Shown: positions 22,284-33,443 of the stretch, piece by piece
How positions within the stretch are numbered: position 1 is the stretch's first letter
Layout: each line of letters starts with the position of its first letter
DNA from: Branchiostoma floridae
Lineage: Eukaryota > Chordata > Leptocardii > Amphioxiformes > Branchiostomatidae
Reading direction: 5' to 3'
Assembly (NCBI RefSeq): GCF_000003815.2
Contig: NC_049988.1
Location: forward strand, 9,989,788 to 10,053,787
DNA: 64,000 bases
Made by a program: the position numbers and the translations under genes
Notes under the pieces: generated by a model
What the model saw: the letters and a program-made list of their open reading frames with translations, nothing else
Database searches by the model: none
Told to the model about the DNA's origin: nothing

Positions 22284-25200
22284 ACCCCTTGTGGGCGGAG
22301 CAGCCCTATTTCCCATGTAGAAGGTTTCGTCCCATGTTCTAAATTTTACATAGGGCAGCCTATATAGCTTGGATAACAGTGCGGTGGTCATTAAACCAAC
22401 CTGTGAACCCACCAGCAGTGCCCCGGACACACTGTATATAGGTCTGCTACCGGTTTATGGCCTAATTCAATCTCCATCTTTAGTCATTTCCCTCCGCATA
22501 TCTGCCTCGCCCCCAGAAGTATCCTAGAAACTCGGCCAGCGTGTTGCAGTCACCCGTCACTAATATCGGGGTCACGGGGTCAAATCATTACATCTCTGCG
22601 CCGAGAAGGACCGCTCTATCATTGAGCGTATGTGGCCAAGCTGCAACTAGAAATTGTGCCAACTGCATGGACGCTGGCCATGTTTACGTCTTTTACTGCG
22701 ATCATCTGCTGTGTTGTATAACTTCCAACAGTGAGGATAGGGTTCAAATAGGGCTCCTTACTACCGCTGTGGTCGTTTGAGTTGGACCCTTACTGACTTG
22801 AGGTATGTTGTGCTCTGTTTCCCCATGCTGGATATGTCCCCTGTGACTGGTTTTATCGTACTTCAACTAACCGTTAAAATTTCACACGCGTTGAGTATTC
22901 TAGAGTTTTAGGCAAGTACGTACTATAACGTGACTTTATAATACATCTCTTATATTTCACCATACGTGTGCACTTGTATCATTACAATATTTTCAGATGT
23001 AGATTCAGTCATCTCAACTTTTAGGGAAGAGGGAGAGAGTAGTGGGGGATTACTTTTCTAATCCTTGCAAAACGTTGCTGCACAGTTAACCCCTTTGTAT
23101 AATACTGTACAGATTTAGAAAAGGAGACTGTGTCTGTTTTCTCTACTAGTAAGCACCCCCCCCCCCCATCCCGTGCTGCATCTCAATGATGATAGATGGC
23201 TTTGTCATTTGTCATGACTACAGAGCTATAGTAGTCCTACTGAGGTATCCAACCGTAAAGATAACACATGCTGGGGCCGGCCTTTGTGGACACGTTCACT
23301 TTCATTCACTGTCAATGATAAGCATATGATTTATGATTCCCGTCTCGTATGTGTACATGTGCCATGTCACAGCTGTACCTAGGTCCTCACGAAACTACAT
23401 ATGATAAAATTGTTGTCTTTTAGATTCTTTTGCAAGGACAAGGTCGTGCGTGTATTCAGTGTGTGTGTGCGGGGGGGGGGGGGGCATCTCTAGATCTCTC
23501 TACTCTACATCCACTAGTTTTGGAAAGGGACAAACATTTAGAGTTCTATGGTTGTTTTCTATCATCACATAGATGTTCCAATGGTGTGGAATATTCATAA
23601 TTCAACAGGTGTTCAACACATTTCGCCTGGATTTGACTACGGCACCCTAATGCGTCCGATGTGTGCTGGCATGAGTTGCCCTACAAAATATCTCAAATCT
23701 CAAAACGCCAGTCTTAAGCCAGTTAAGGAGATATTGCAGATCAAGTGGCACATTATTGGTTCGTCTGGGGCAACGTTTTATACCATAGTTTTACAGGGCA
23801 TCTGTGCTCGTTATCATTTAATAACGTGGAAAAGTTCGACCTGCTATGAGTTATCCTCTTAACACCTTAAAATTCCAGGTTTAGCGAGTAATTGGAGATC
23901 AAAAGCCATGTTATAAGTTCGTCTGGAGCAACTTTATCATTGTCGTTGGAGGGCATCTGTGCTCGTTATCATTTTATAGATGTTCTGTCCTCAGACGAAC
24001 CCATGATATCCCTCCTACTCTCACCGAAAGCCAGTCTCTGTCATCACTAAGTAGCGTTGTTGGGTGGAATGCCCACAACATTTGGCCAAGCACAAAGCTA
24101 GTGAAGGTCTTGGACTGCTCTCAAGTCTTTTCTGTACTTCTCTCAAAATAAGGTAATTTGTTCCAGCTGTAAGATCACCTGAGGGTCAGGAGAGGAATTA
24201 TCACCTTAAATGGTCCCAGAGGAAGCAGTAGTCTTAAGCGGATTCATTCCATGTGGCCTGTTTTATATGGACTCTTCCACTGTTTATCAGCGTTATGAAA
24301 TTAATGAAAGTTTATTGCGAATTCTTGCGCGTGGGTTAATTAATTCCTGGTAACAAACGAGTGAATATGATATAGCAAGTGTCTACTACAGTCACAAAAC
24401 TAACTCTAGATTTTGGGTTATTTCATGGGTTAGACTTATTTTCCGAAGACAGTGAAAGACGAATGATCCCACCTTGTATATGTGGGTTTTGTGATGTTAG
24501 AAGGAGCACTGCTTTTGTCAGTGAACGTGGAGAAATTTTGGTGACATACATTATATTTGCCTAGTGTGTGTGAGTACGATAACTTGAGAATGCCTGGATG
24601 GATGGTCTTTAATATTTGGTGTGTTCCTAGGTCATGATGAAACCTCGTTTCTAAAATAAAGTTTACAAACGTCGTTCACGAAATCTTATGTCTCGGAATT
24701 GATATTCGAATGAAGCATTTTTTACCTCTTCACTTTTCCCGGGCTAGGATTTTGATCAACATTAAGGCCTAGTATTAAAGACTAGTGGTTACAACTGAAC
24801 CCGATGTTCACTGGGCTGTATGAAAGGTCGTGTGAGAAGTCGTCCGGTTGAGTTAGACACAAATGACAGACAATATGGAGCTTTGTGAAGCCGCTATTGT
24901 ATGTATCTGGCTTGTTCGACATGAAAGGCTTCAAGGATTAAGATACGAACCACATGTGATGAAGAATTAATCTTACTAACAATGGCGAGGTTCCACATCC
25001 CAAGTGCCATTTCTATTCGTATTGTACTTCTTCCAGTGGAGATTACAAGCATCTTATTTGTGTCACCTTTCCGTATATAGTCTTCTCCCCTTGTGTAAAT
25101 ACATTATTCGTGTCATGTATCATGTAATTTGTGACGCCGTGAGTCAACGGCTTACAATGTAGAACACACGTATGGACTAAGATTTTGATTTGATTATACT

Positions 25201-25417
25201 TTGGAATTTCCTTCAGATGAAGAAATATGCTAAATGTGGGGGACAAAAGGGAGGAAGAGCATTCCTTGTCCATAAATGTCGTTCTCAGGTGGTAGTAGGT
25301 TACCTTCCCCCAGGCAGATACTGAAATGCATATATGGTAGATTCTGACATTTTTCTGTTGTATTCTCACATAACGTTACTTGTCCCCACTGTGGTTGTGT
25401 AAGGCGCAGCTTTGTTG

Positions 25418-25460
25418 TTTGGTTTGTTTGTTTGTTAGTTTGTTTGTTTGTTTGTTTGGT
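25418..25460. repeat. (GTTT)n microsatellite
   Basis: Tandem GTTT units with one interruption (TTAG). Confidence 0.9.
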
Positions 25461-25825
25461 GAACCTTTGTTCATTCATGAAAGCTGAAATCGGCCCACAG
25501 ACCACTTTTTATTAAGTCATGAGGGAAGAGGTAAGTGTCAGACAAAATATCATACAGAGTGCAGAGTTACAGTTTACATCGTTTAAAGTCCTATTAAGTC
25601 TATGTTCATATGATATTTTACGCATGGTGCAAAATACATATTAGTGAGTTTAGTGGTCTGTGTTGACACATCACTCCAGCGTTGCCATAGCGACTAAAAC
25701 AGTACTTCCGTGTCCCATTCTTTGCCTACTCTACGAGGTAGGCACCCCTGTTGTGAGCTACTGGGTAAGTGGTACAAAATGACTACAAGGTATTATCCTT
25801 TTTAACCCGTTTGAGACATAGCTAG

Positions 25826-25985
25826 TCGAGCAGATCCTACGGTAGCATAAGATAGTATCAAAAGCTGCCAGAGGAGTGAAGCCGGCCTAGGGGTGTGTTT
25901 CTCTATCGGAGTGGCTGATGACTCCCTTTGGCCAGCTATCACTCCGTTGCCACTTTTGATACTGGCTCATGCCACTGGTAAATTA
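25826..25985. mobile_element. TIR element, CCAAGCAGA family (decayed ends)
   Basis: GAGCAGATCCTACGGTAGCA, GATAGTATCAAAAGCTG and GGAGTGAAGCCGGCC at the left are mirrored by GGCCAGCTATCACTCC, CACTTTTGATACTGGC and ATGCCACTGGTAAA at the right. The outermost CTCCAAG word is mutated on both sides. Confidence 0.6.
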
Positions 25986-26359
25986 GGCGTGCCTTCAAGA
26001 CAACCGCTTTCCATATCTAGAAACATTTGTGTATTTGTCAGCAACAGTCAACAAATTGCAACAGAGTGCTTCTCTTTCGTATGTGTGCGGTGTTTGTGCA
26101 AGGACGTTATATCACTTGGTTTGTGTGAGGTTTTTTTCCAAGGTATGACAGAATACAAGGAAGCTCATATCGATGGGGAAGAAGATTACCTTTAATGACA
26201 TCATTTATAACGATGTAGTTCCGGGTAATTACCAACATGATTACGCGCCCCCTGAGTGACCTGACCTCATTTCGCAGAAAAGGAACAATTTGCTTTGCGG
26301 ATTAAGTCTCTTGGGTCTCCTTCGCTGGATCGTCAAAAATCGTTAGGGCTTAATCCGAC
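25986..26359. other. Non-coding stretch
   Basis: No supported exon or repeat. Confidence 0.4.
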
Positions 26360-26369
26360 GTTTGACAGT

Positions 26370-26834
26370 TGTCTCCAAGCAGACCCTGCGGTGCCTTAAA
26401 GATAGTATCAAAGCTGGTCAAGAAGTATAGCCGAGATTAAGTATGTATTGAGATTATTCTTGTTTACAATTTACCATTAATTTACACTGATGTTACTTTT
26501 CTTATGTAAACGATACTACCTTATACTGCTGTATTAGTTTATTTGGTTGGTATTATTTTCTTCCCGCTGTAGTATTGTTATCTATTTTTGGATCCGTGGT
26601 TTATGTTTATGTTTTGTCTCAGTTATTGTCTCCATCTCTATTGTCATTATGTATTCTTCTGTTATTTCTGTTTATTTGAAATGCAATAAATATTAAAAAA
26701 AAAAAGAAGTATAGCCGGTAAAATGGAATCAAACGGACACCGGAGGTCTGACGGCCCTCCTCTTGCCGGCCATAACTCCTTGTCCGGCTTTTGTACTATC
26801 CTATATATGCCACCGGGAATCTGCTTGGAGATAG
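26370..26834. mobile_element. TIR element, CCAAGCAGA family, carrying a nested insertion
   Basis: The ends TGTCTCCAAGCAGA and TCTGCTTGGAGATA are inverted, and the element is flanked by the 10-bp direct repeat GTTTGACAGT (26360-26369 and 26835-26844). Without the insertion at 26434-26703 and its duplicated target, the element would be about 180 bp, like its relatives at 25826 and 49833. Confidence 0.8.
26434..26703 (+). mobile_element. 5'-truncated retro-insertion with poly(A) tail inside a TIR element
   Basis: It is flanked by the 14-bp direct repeat AAGAAGTATAGCCG (26420-26433 and 26704-26717). It is T-rich, has AATAAA at 26685-26690 and ends in a run of A, which are the marks of target-primed reverse transcription. 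The body has no coding frame and is best read as the 3' untranslated end of a LINE. Confidence 0.8.
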
Positions 26835-26922
26835 GTTTGACAGTACAGTGATAGTCTAGATGCCAGACTGTTACCAGGGCTACACACGCCTATTACACAA
26901 TCCTACCACAGTAACCCCCTTA

Positions 26923-27024
26923 AACACACACACACACACACACAAAACACACACACACACAATCACACATACACACATAACCACAGAGAGAGAGAGAGGC
27001 AGACAGACAGACAGACAGACAGAC
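26923..27024. repeat. (CA)n and (CAGA)n microsatellites
   Basis: CA runs at 26923-26961, then GA and CAGA units at 26984-27024. Confidence 0.95.
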
Positions 27025-27780
27025 ATATGCAAGTATCAGTTTTCTAAGTACTGTTACCTGGTTTCTAGTAGACGCACGGCCATCATGCCTGTTTGGAGGC
27101 AAGGATACAGGCCGGTCTTACGACAGCTAACTTCAGGATAGACTTGCGTTATACAAAACTGAAATATATGTGACGCAAGTCCTTGACGGCGAGAGGTTTG
27201 TCGCACAACTGCAAGGGGCTTTCGCCTTTGTGAAATCGTCCTGTTCGTCAATAGTATATTCAAGAACTTTCGGCAACCTTCAATCGTTGTAAGATGCCAT
27301 ATACATAGATATAAGCATATGTATAATCATAACAACTATATAACATAGCGTGCGATATTTTGCTACATTGACACTTATAATAATCACAGACACTGGAAGT
27401 GAGAGAGACGGAAATCGATAGCTCATGACGTCACTTGCTGAGGATTGCCAACGTTATCAGTGAGTTAATCACGTCAACCCTGGTTTTGTCACGCCAGGCA
27501 ATTGTGTTATATGGTTACCTGTCACACACCAAACGCCTGAACACACACTTAGATATTTATCTTCAAACGGGTCCGTTATAGGATTACTTATCCGGTCTGT
27601 CATCAGATTTGCCGCTAGGACGGCTAAAAGGTTTGCGGACAGACGCGTTTCCATCGTGGTAAGATCGTAAACGGTTCTTAGGCTACTCGTGCGTGAGTCG
27701 TCAAACTTCAACTGTCTTTTTGCCGAATAATGTTGACCTACATTCTTGTTGGTGGTCGGTTAGGTCACAACCTTCTTGGA
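27025..27780. other. Upstream flank of the RAMP-like gene
   Basis: A minus-strand open frame at 27469-27711 shows no recognisable domain. No TATA box was identified. The promoter of the RAMP-like gene should lie in or near this interval. Confidence 0.35.
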
Positions 27781-27833
27781 AATTCTTCGACATCAAAATC
27801 CAACGACGGTTTGCTACGAATGTGACCGCAACG
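27781..27833 (+). other. Candidate 5' untranslated exon of the RAMP-like gene
   Basis: CGCAACG|GTAAGTC at 27834 is a strong donor, and TGTTCTGCTCTGTAG at 27954-27968 is a strong acceptor, leaving a 135-bp intron before the coding first exon. The 5' border given is arbitrary. This is inferred from splice sites only. Confidence 0.35.
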
Positions 27834-27996
27834 GTAAGTCAAGAATAGACACCGAATAGACACTGCTAACATCCACGGCCACTAAAACAGTAGCTTTTAC
27901 ATACGCCATGGCTTCTAGTTGATTACAATATTGATAGAATGTGTGTTATCTGCTGTTCTGCTCTGTAGGTGAGAGACAGAAGCATCTAGGCGGAAA

Positions 27997-28029
27997 ATGA
28001 CTGCAGGAAGATGGCGTCCACACGAGTGA
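27997..28029 (+). promoter_or_regulatory. Upstream ORF overlapping the RAMP-like start codon
   Basis: ATG at 27997 opens a 10-codon frame (MTAGRWRPHE) ending in TGA at 28027-28029, overlapping the main ATG at 28011 in another frame. If the 5' untranslated exon model is right, this could lower translation of the main frame. Confidence 0.4.
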
Positions 28030-31000
28030 CGGTGTTATCTTGCACGTTCGGTAAGTTGTGTCTTTCTCATCTGTTGATGTTCTGTGTATCATGTACGGAT
28101 TTCTGATTATGTATTACGTTATCTTTGATCCCATGTTATTTTAAGAAATGTGTGTTCTTTAATTGCGTCTATAGTTTTCTACTAATCTCGGTATAAGAAA
28201 TGCAACAAGTTACAACACGGGCACGTCTTACTACTTACTACTATTATATTTTGTAGCTGCAAGTTAAATGCATTTTGATAGGAACTGTATGCCTTTAAAC
28301 TCAGTAATGTTTAGATGTCTGTAGCTAATGATGATATGGTGATAAAATGACAAAATATACATGAAGGAAAAAGGTAAAGTAGATTTTTCAATTGAAACTA
28401 GCCATCAGCAGCTCTGTCGAAAAGGCCTGTCATAAAATACAAAATTTATGTGCCAGGGTTATTTTTATAAAGGGCAAACTAAGCTAACATGGGCATCAAG
28501 GTTTTCTTGACTAACTGTAAAATAATTGACCCATTAATACTTCTCTGTTGATATGTTATGTCCGTAGGTGTTAAGTAGTATTCTGTTCAGAATTAAGTCT
28601 TCGCTTTATCTATGTGTGCCAACAGAGCTTCACCAAATTTGACAAATCTTACAATGCTACAGTGATCTACATGTTCAAAGATGTAAATGAGCTAGAGAAT
28701 CTGTGTCTATCTAGAAAAAAGAAGGTGCCAAATGATCTATTACTAAAGCCTCAGCGTGAGTCCATACTGTTTGTCATTTATCATTGCGTGATGCCGCTAA
28801 ATTGTCCAAGTTTACTAACAGGGTGTCATCACTAGCACACCGCGAATCATCGGACACTCCACAGATCAGCTCAGAACCAGGGTTCGCATAAAGGTCAGGG
28901 AGCGCAGGAAAACGGTTTCATCCATTAGAATTAATGCTGATCTCATAGTTTATTAGCGTATCCCTGCGTTGCTAAAATCTGTAGTCGAACAATGCACGCA
29001 AATGTGCATGCAACACTACAACAGTAACATTGATTTTGATAGATTACGTTCATTCTTTAGAAACAAAGCATGGAAAAATGGATTGCTTTTGTTTCTTAAA
29101 GAAAGTCGATTTCTATACAGTCAAGGTGGGTTTGTGATCCCCCTGCTTTGTCTGATAATCTTCGCCATCGGTTGGCTACCAGACTCCGGCCTGGCCGAAT
29201 AGTAAAAAGGGACTTTTACCAAGTTAGGAATATAAGTTTAGTAGGAGTTAATTGGCCCAGGAGTGAACTGAGCAGATAGCTGGATAGTCTGCAAAAGACT
29301 GAAATCCCATGGCAACTTATTTGTCCCTATATGGCCAAACTCTTCCCTTTTTATCCAGCCAGCTGACACGTCTACTTGGAGCCTCTAGATAGAGAGATGA
29401 TAGTAGACACAAGGAAAGTGTGAACATGTTTTACGAAAATTCATGCCTACCGAGACCTCACAAATTGACGATGAATTGTAGAAATCTAGACTCAACCTGG
29501 CTCCAACCGGAGCTTTATAGATGTCAGTTCTAAGAGGACCGATCGTGAAACTGGGTGAGTGGTCTTCAAAAGAGTCAGCCGGCCAAAGAAAATCGGGCTT
29601 CAGGAATTTCTTCTGGTTGGCTTACCCCTTTTTGGCAAATTGTTCATCCAGTTTGGGGGACTTCAACTATAGATTCAGCCCCGAAATGAATCCTGCACAG
29701 AATACTCCGTCTTGTTCCGACACAAACCCGAGATGTTCATGACTAATTCGGCCTCATATCCATTCAAAACTGCCGGGTACATGGATAAGGAAAGTCTTGC
29801 CCATTGCCAAGGGTACACGGTTCTAAGTCATGGAAAAGATGGACCATTAAATATGCAACTTCTTAGAAGCAAAAGGAATGGTAAGTTGCGTGACAGCGCA
29901 AATAGCTTTGTTTATTTGTTTTCTGTCCCTACCTAGCTTTTGGTGTATATGACGAATATGGTGAAAACAAGACCACAAAGGGAAGTAATAAGACCACAAA
30001 GTCCACAAAGGAAAGTAATTAGAAAGGGATGTTTTTGACAGCGTAAATGCCTTTATTTATTTGTTTTCTGTCTCTACGTAACGCTTGGTGTGACGAATGT
30101 TGAAAACAAGACCACAAAGGGAAGTAATAAGAATGGGGATGTTTCTGTTTACGATTTTTGACATACTATGTCACCACGGTAATCTTCTTCACTAAGGCAG
30201 TGTTTACAAGGTCTATCCCTGACCCTAAACACTTTGATAAGCACCTACTTGGGCAAAACGCTTGGGGTATTTGTCTGCATTGCTCCTACTTTTCTAGTGT
30301 TCTTGTCAAATTTAAGAAATACCTTTTTGGTCCTGTAGTGGAATGAAGCTTTCTGAGTGAGATTCTTAAAATACCTATATTCCGCAGGGCAGAATTGATT
30401 TTGAAATCCTATTCAACCGTAGAGACTAGAGGTTGACATGTTGATAAAGTTACGCGTATGCCGCACGCTGTGTATATATATATACATGAAGTCCTGTGTT
30501 CTGTTTTCTATCTTTGTCACAACGGTTTAGAAGCAGGTGGTGAGTTCAAAGCCTTCACTGAGCTGGGGTGTTTCTCATCTTTCAACCGCTACAATTAATA
30601 TGACATCTTTACTATGTAAATTGAAATTGACATTACAATTAAGGCATCACAGTAATTGAATGAACTCTTGAGGCTTGAAGACATTCCAGTTTCATGAGAA
30701 GTTATTACTGTAACAGTTCCTTTGAGTCGCTTAACGCAATATCTAAGTAGGTAGAGTTCGTGGACTTACAGCCGGGTAGGTCGTGAGTTTTATCCCAGGC
30801 CGAGTCATGCCACCAAAGACTTGGTACATGCTCTTTTCTCTGCTTATCTCTCAACGTTAGGTATCTAAACCAATGATAAATGTTGAGTCTCTTTGTCTCG
30901 GCATCTATAAAAGGTTTGGATACTTGGTATCAACATTTCGGAAAGAGTATCAGTCGATCACACGGACCACTGCCGACTCGTCCTCTTAAACCCAGAATGA

Positions 31001-32771
31001 CGTTACGTATACTCTCACGACGGTTGTTTCCATTTGGAAGGCTTCCGTCTAGAGCGAAGTTGAGAGATTAAAACTGCTGCCCCAGAATTCACTCCGCCAC
31101 ATTCTGCAGTACTATTAACCTGTGCACTGATACTGAACGGACACACGAGACTACAGATCAGCTGGAGGCACATTTACAGACTAGTCAGGACTTATACTTG
31201 CACACAAACAAGACATCTAACACTTCTGGGTCATATTCTTAAGAATTCTCGTAAGGCCTACGTCACATGTCCAAACCGGTGCCCGGTACCGTCGGACAGC
31301 TTTCGGAAACGAAAAGTGATATAGATACGTCAAACAACACAATACGTAAAGAAAATAGTGGTGGGCATTATTTGTGTATATTTTAAGAATACATTTGTAT
31401 TTTTCCTTTCCACAAGCAGCCCGGCCGGGCCCCGGTTTGGAAATGCGACGTTAGCCTTAGAAAATATATTGTCCCACAATTTAGAGCGCCACAAATGTTT
31501 TGGCATAAGGACGCAGATGGGGAAACGACGTAGATTGAAGATGTCTGTGCTTGTCTTTGGTATCGGTGCACTTGATTTACACGTGATCATAGCCATGGCA
31601 TCAGATTGCTCTATCTAAAGTATAGGCGTGACATGTCATTAGAAGATAACACTCATCTTCAATACGATCTCCACAGTGATGCTCCAGTTACTGTTGGCGG
31701 CGGGTCTGTGTCCGGATATGCAGACGTACGACAGTTGGATGGCCTGGTGTGAGGACGAGTTTACCTACTCAGTCAACATCTCTTACATATGTGACTGGAC
31801 ACAGACTATAGAGTGAGTTTCCACGGTCTATTTCTTTCCTAGTTAAGTAGCCAGGTGCTTCCGTTCCAGCTTCCAAATGACGGATAGGTGTATTTAGAAA
31901 CCGGGACAAAGGCTGTACACGACTGGATTTCAAACAAATGTATTTCTCCCTTGCACTCTGCATATTCTCTGTGTCAAGCCAGCTCTAACAGACTAAAGGT
32001 GGGTTCACACGGTCGTATACATTCAATTTGTATAGGGTCCGTATGGAAGTCTTAGCCCACACCAGGCTCCACAGGTCGCTGCAAAGATGATAGAATTTGG
32101 ACAACTATCGACAGATAACGTGCCAGACGAGTTAGCTGGGTCACAAATCATACTACTCGGCCAGTTAACTTCTCTGGCGTATTATGCGTCTATGTTTGTC
32201 CAATTTGTACTATTTTACTAGCGACCTGTGGAGCATGGTAGAGGCTAAGACTTCCATACGGACCTCATGCCGACTTGAATATATACGCACGTGTGAACCC
32301 ACCTTAACAAATGTGTGACCGCTTTTTGAAGACTTGGGAATGTTGATTCACAGTTTTCCTCTCTGAAAACGAAGAAGGTTGACAATTCTTTGTAAGTCAC
32401 TTTTTATTAAGCCATCGTTTTCAAAGTCTAGTCAGTACGTATATGTTTCTCTCGGTGCATGCTCCATATCTATTGATATATCTATTACACTTTATAAACA
32501 CATCCTGTTTATGTTTTACTCCAGACCGTACAGTCGAGTCACCAAGTGCGCAGAGGCCGTGTCGCTGACTCTGAACTGCACCGACAGGAGGCGCTTGTTC
32601 GACGTGTTCATGTTGGACCTGCACAGACGTTTCTTCGCGAACTGCACTCCTCTCCAGGAGCCTGATTTTGACGCGCCAGACGACGTCTTCGCCGCCGCGG
32701 TGGCCATTCCGACCATCCTGGTGTGGGTCGCCGTGTTTGCTTGGACCTACTGGAACGCGAATAAAAGATGA
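28011..32771 (+). CDS. RAMP: Receptor activity-modifying protein (RAMP)-like, three coding exons
   Basis: Exons 28011-28050, 31677-31812 and 32525-32771 join in frame (intron phases 1 and 2, all GT-AG) into 140 residues. Residues 1-24 form a signal peptide (core VMLQLLLAAGL). The ectodomain has Cys25, 38, 52, 67, 77 and 99, matching the six-cysteine RAMP pattern, with CDWTQTIEPYSRVTKC (52-67) aligning to the CDW-RTI-Y-L-C stretch of vertebrate RAMPs and FDVFMLDLHRRFFANC (84-99) to their F-HGRYFRSC stretch. N-X-S/T sites are N47, N76 and N98. Residues 113-135 form one membrane span with the internal Pro (VAIPTILVW) typical of the family, then the short tail NANKR. RAMPs escort class B calcitonin/CGRP-type receptors and change ligand choice; that partner is inferred from the family. 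The length is close to the usual 148-175. Intron 1 holds a TIR element at 31252-31459 and intron 2 one at 31996-32305. Confidence 0.9.
29885..30147. repeat. Local direct duplication in RAMP-like intron 1
   Basis: TTTATTTGTTTTCTGTC and then GAAAACAAGACCACAAAGGG, AAGTAATAAGA and GGATGTTT occur twice (about 29890-30035 and 30036-30147) with small differences. Confidence 0.75.
31252..31459. mobile_element. TIR element, CCCGGCCGGGC family, copy 1
   Basis: TA-AGGCCTACGTCACATGTCC at the left mirrors GGTTTGGAAATGCGACGTTA then GCCT-TA at the right. Sub-terminal GGGCCCCGG / CCGGTGCCCGG blocks are shared with the copies at 40207, 43907 and 63449. It is 208 bp, TA-flanked and non-coding, and ends 217 bp before RAMP-like exon 2. 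Confidence 0.8.
31996..32305. mobile_element. TIR element in RAMP-like intron 2, Harbinger-like
   Basis: AAGGTGGGTTCACACG at the left mirrors CGTGTGAACCCACCTT at the right, and inner arms (TCCGTATGGAAGTCTTAGCC; CCACAGGTCGC) pair as well. A TAA on each side could be a 3-bp target duplication as made by PIF/Harbinger elements (inference). There is no transposase. Confidence 0.75.
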
Positions 32772-33313
32772 CAATGCCACAATGGAATACTACAACATAT
32801 ACAAGATATCAGTTTATCGGAGGAGGATGTTGACAAGAGATCTTTGCTGTTTGGTTACCGGTTTACCTCAAAATCGTTGCCAGCTACTTCATGAAAAAGT
32901 CACGTATCGGCGGGGCAGAATGTCTGGATGGGTATCGATCCAAGACGTGTTCCAATACTTAAAGTAAGGATCATTATCTTCGCTGGAAAAGGATGCCCAA
33001 GATCGATCTATATCTTGAAGCGCCAGAAGGTAAACTGAGATCCTTGTGCAAAACAAAGACGTTATGAGATACATGTATCCACGTGCCAGTTGCTTCGCGG
33101 TTTACATCGTACGTATGGATTTGCCACATATATTCACTTATATGCCTTCTTTGTGGGTCATACTTGGTTCGTAAAGATAAGCGGAAAATACTTATAGTCG
33201 TGTATATAGTTGTTGTTTAAACTCGTGGTGTAAATAATAACATAAAACATGTTAAAGTTATTTTGTTCTCTCGGAAGCCGAAAGAAAACATAGGCCCCCT
33301 CACTCAGTTGTAG
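32772..33313 (+). other. 3' flank of the RAMP-like gene
   Basis: No canonical AATAAA was found before the gap, so the true 3' end may lie in the gap or use a variant signal. Confidence 0.4.
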
Positions 33314-33413
33314 NNNNNNNNNNNNNNNNNNNNNNNNNNNNNNNNNNNNNNNNNNNNNNNNNNNNNNNNNNNNNNNNNNNNNNNNNNNNNNNNNNNNNNN
33401 NNNNNNNNNNNNN
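33314..33413. other. Assembly gap, 100 N
   Basis: Run of exactly 100 N. Confidence 0.99.
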
Positions 33414-33417
33414 ATGC

Positions 33418-33443
33418 AATCGACACCGGTGCCGGTGTCGATT
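33418..33443. repeat. Perfect 12-bp-arm palindrome beside the gap
   Basis: AATCGACACCGG, TG, CCGGTGTCGATT. It begins four bases after the gap. Two CCAATCAG / CTGATTGG words follow at 33452 and 33531. Confidence 0.85.

Larger units (their letters stand above)
21575..25825. other. Non-coding stretch with small repeats
   Basis: Contains the inverted repeat 22169-22283, a C run (23155-23167), a G run (23471-23485), a local duplication (23760-23824 with 23916-23982, sharing GGGCATCTGTGCTCGTTATC), a possible decayed R1 fragment (24559-24650) and a GTTT microsatellite (25418-25460). No exon was supported. Confidence 0.45.
28051..31676 (+). other. RAMP-like intron 1
   Basis: GTAAGTTG donor and ATCTCCACAG acceptor, 3626 bp. 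It contains a local duplication at 29885-30147 and a TIR element at 31252-31459. Short open frames in it show no domain. Confidence 0.7.

Noticed and set aside
22541-22780. 79-codon frame with CANCMD motif as a zinc-binding protein
   Set aside because: Too few spaced Cys for any known finger and no gene context.
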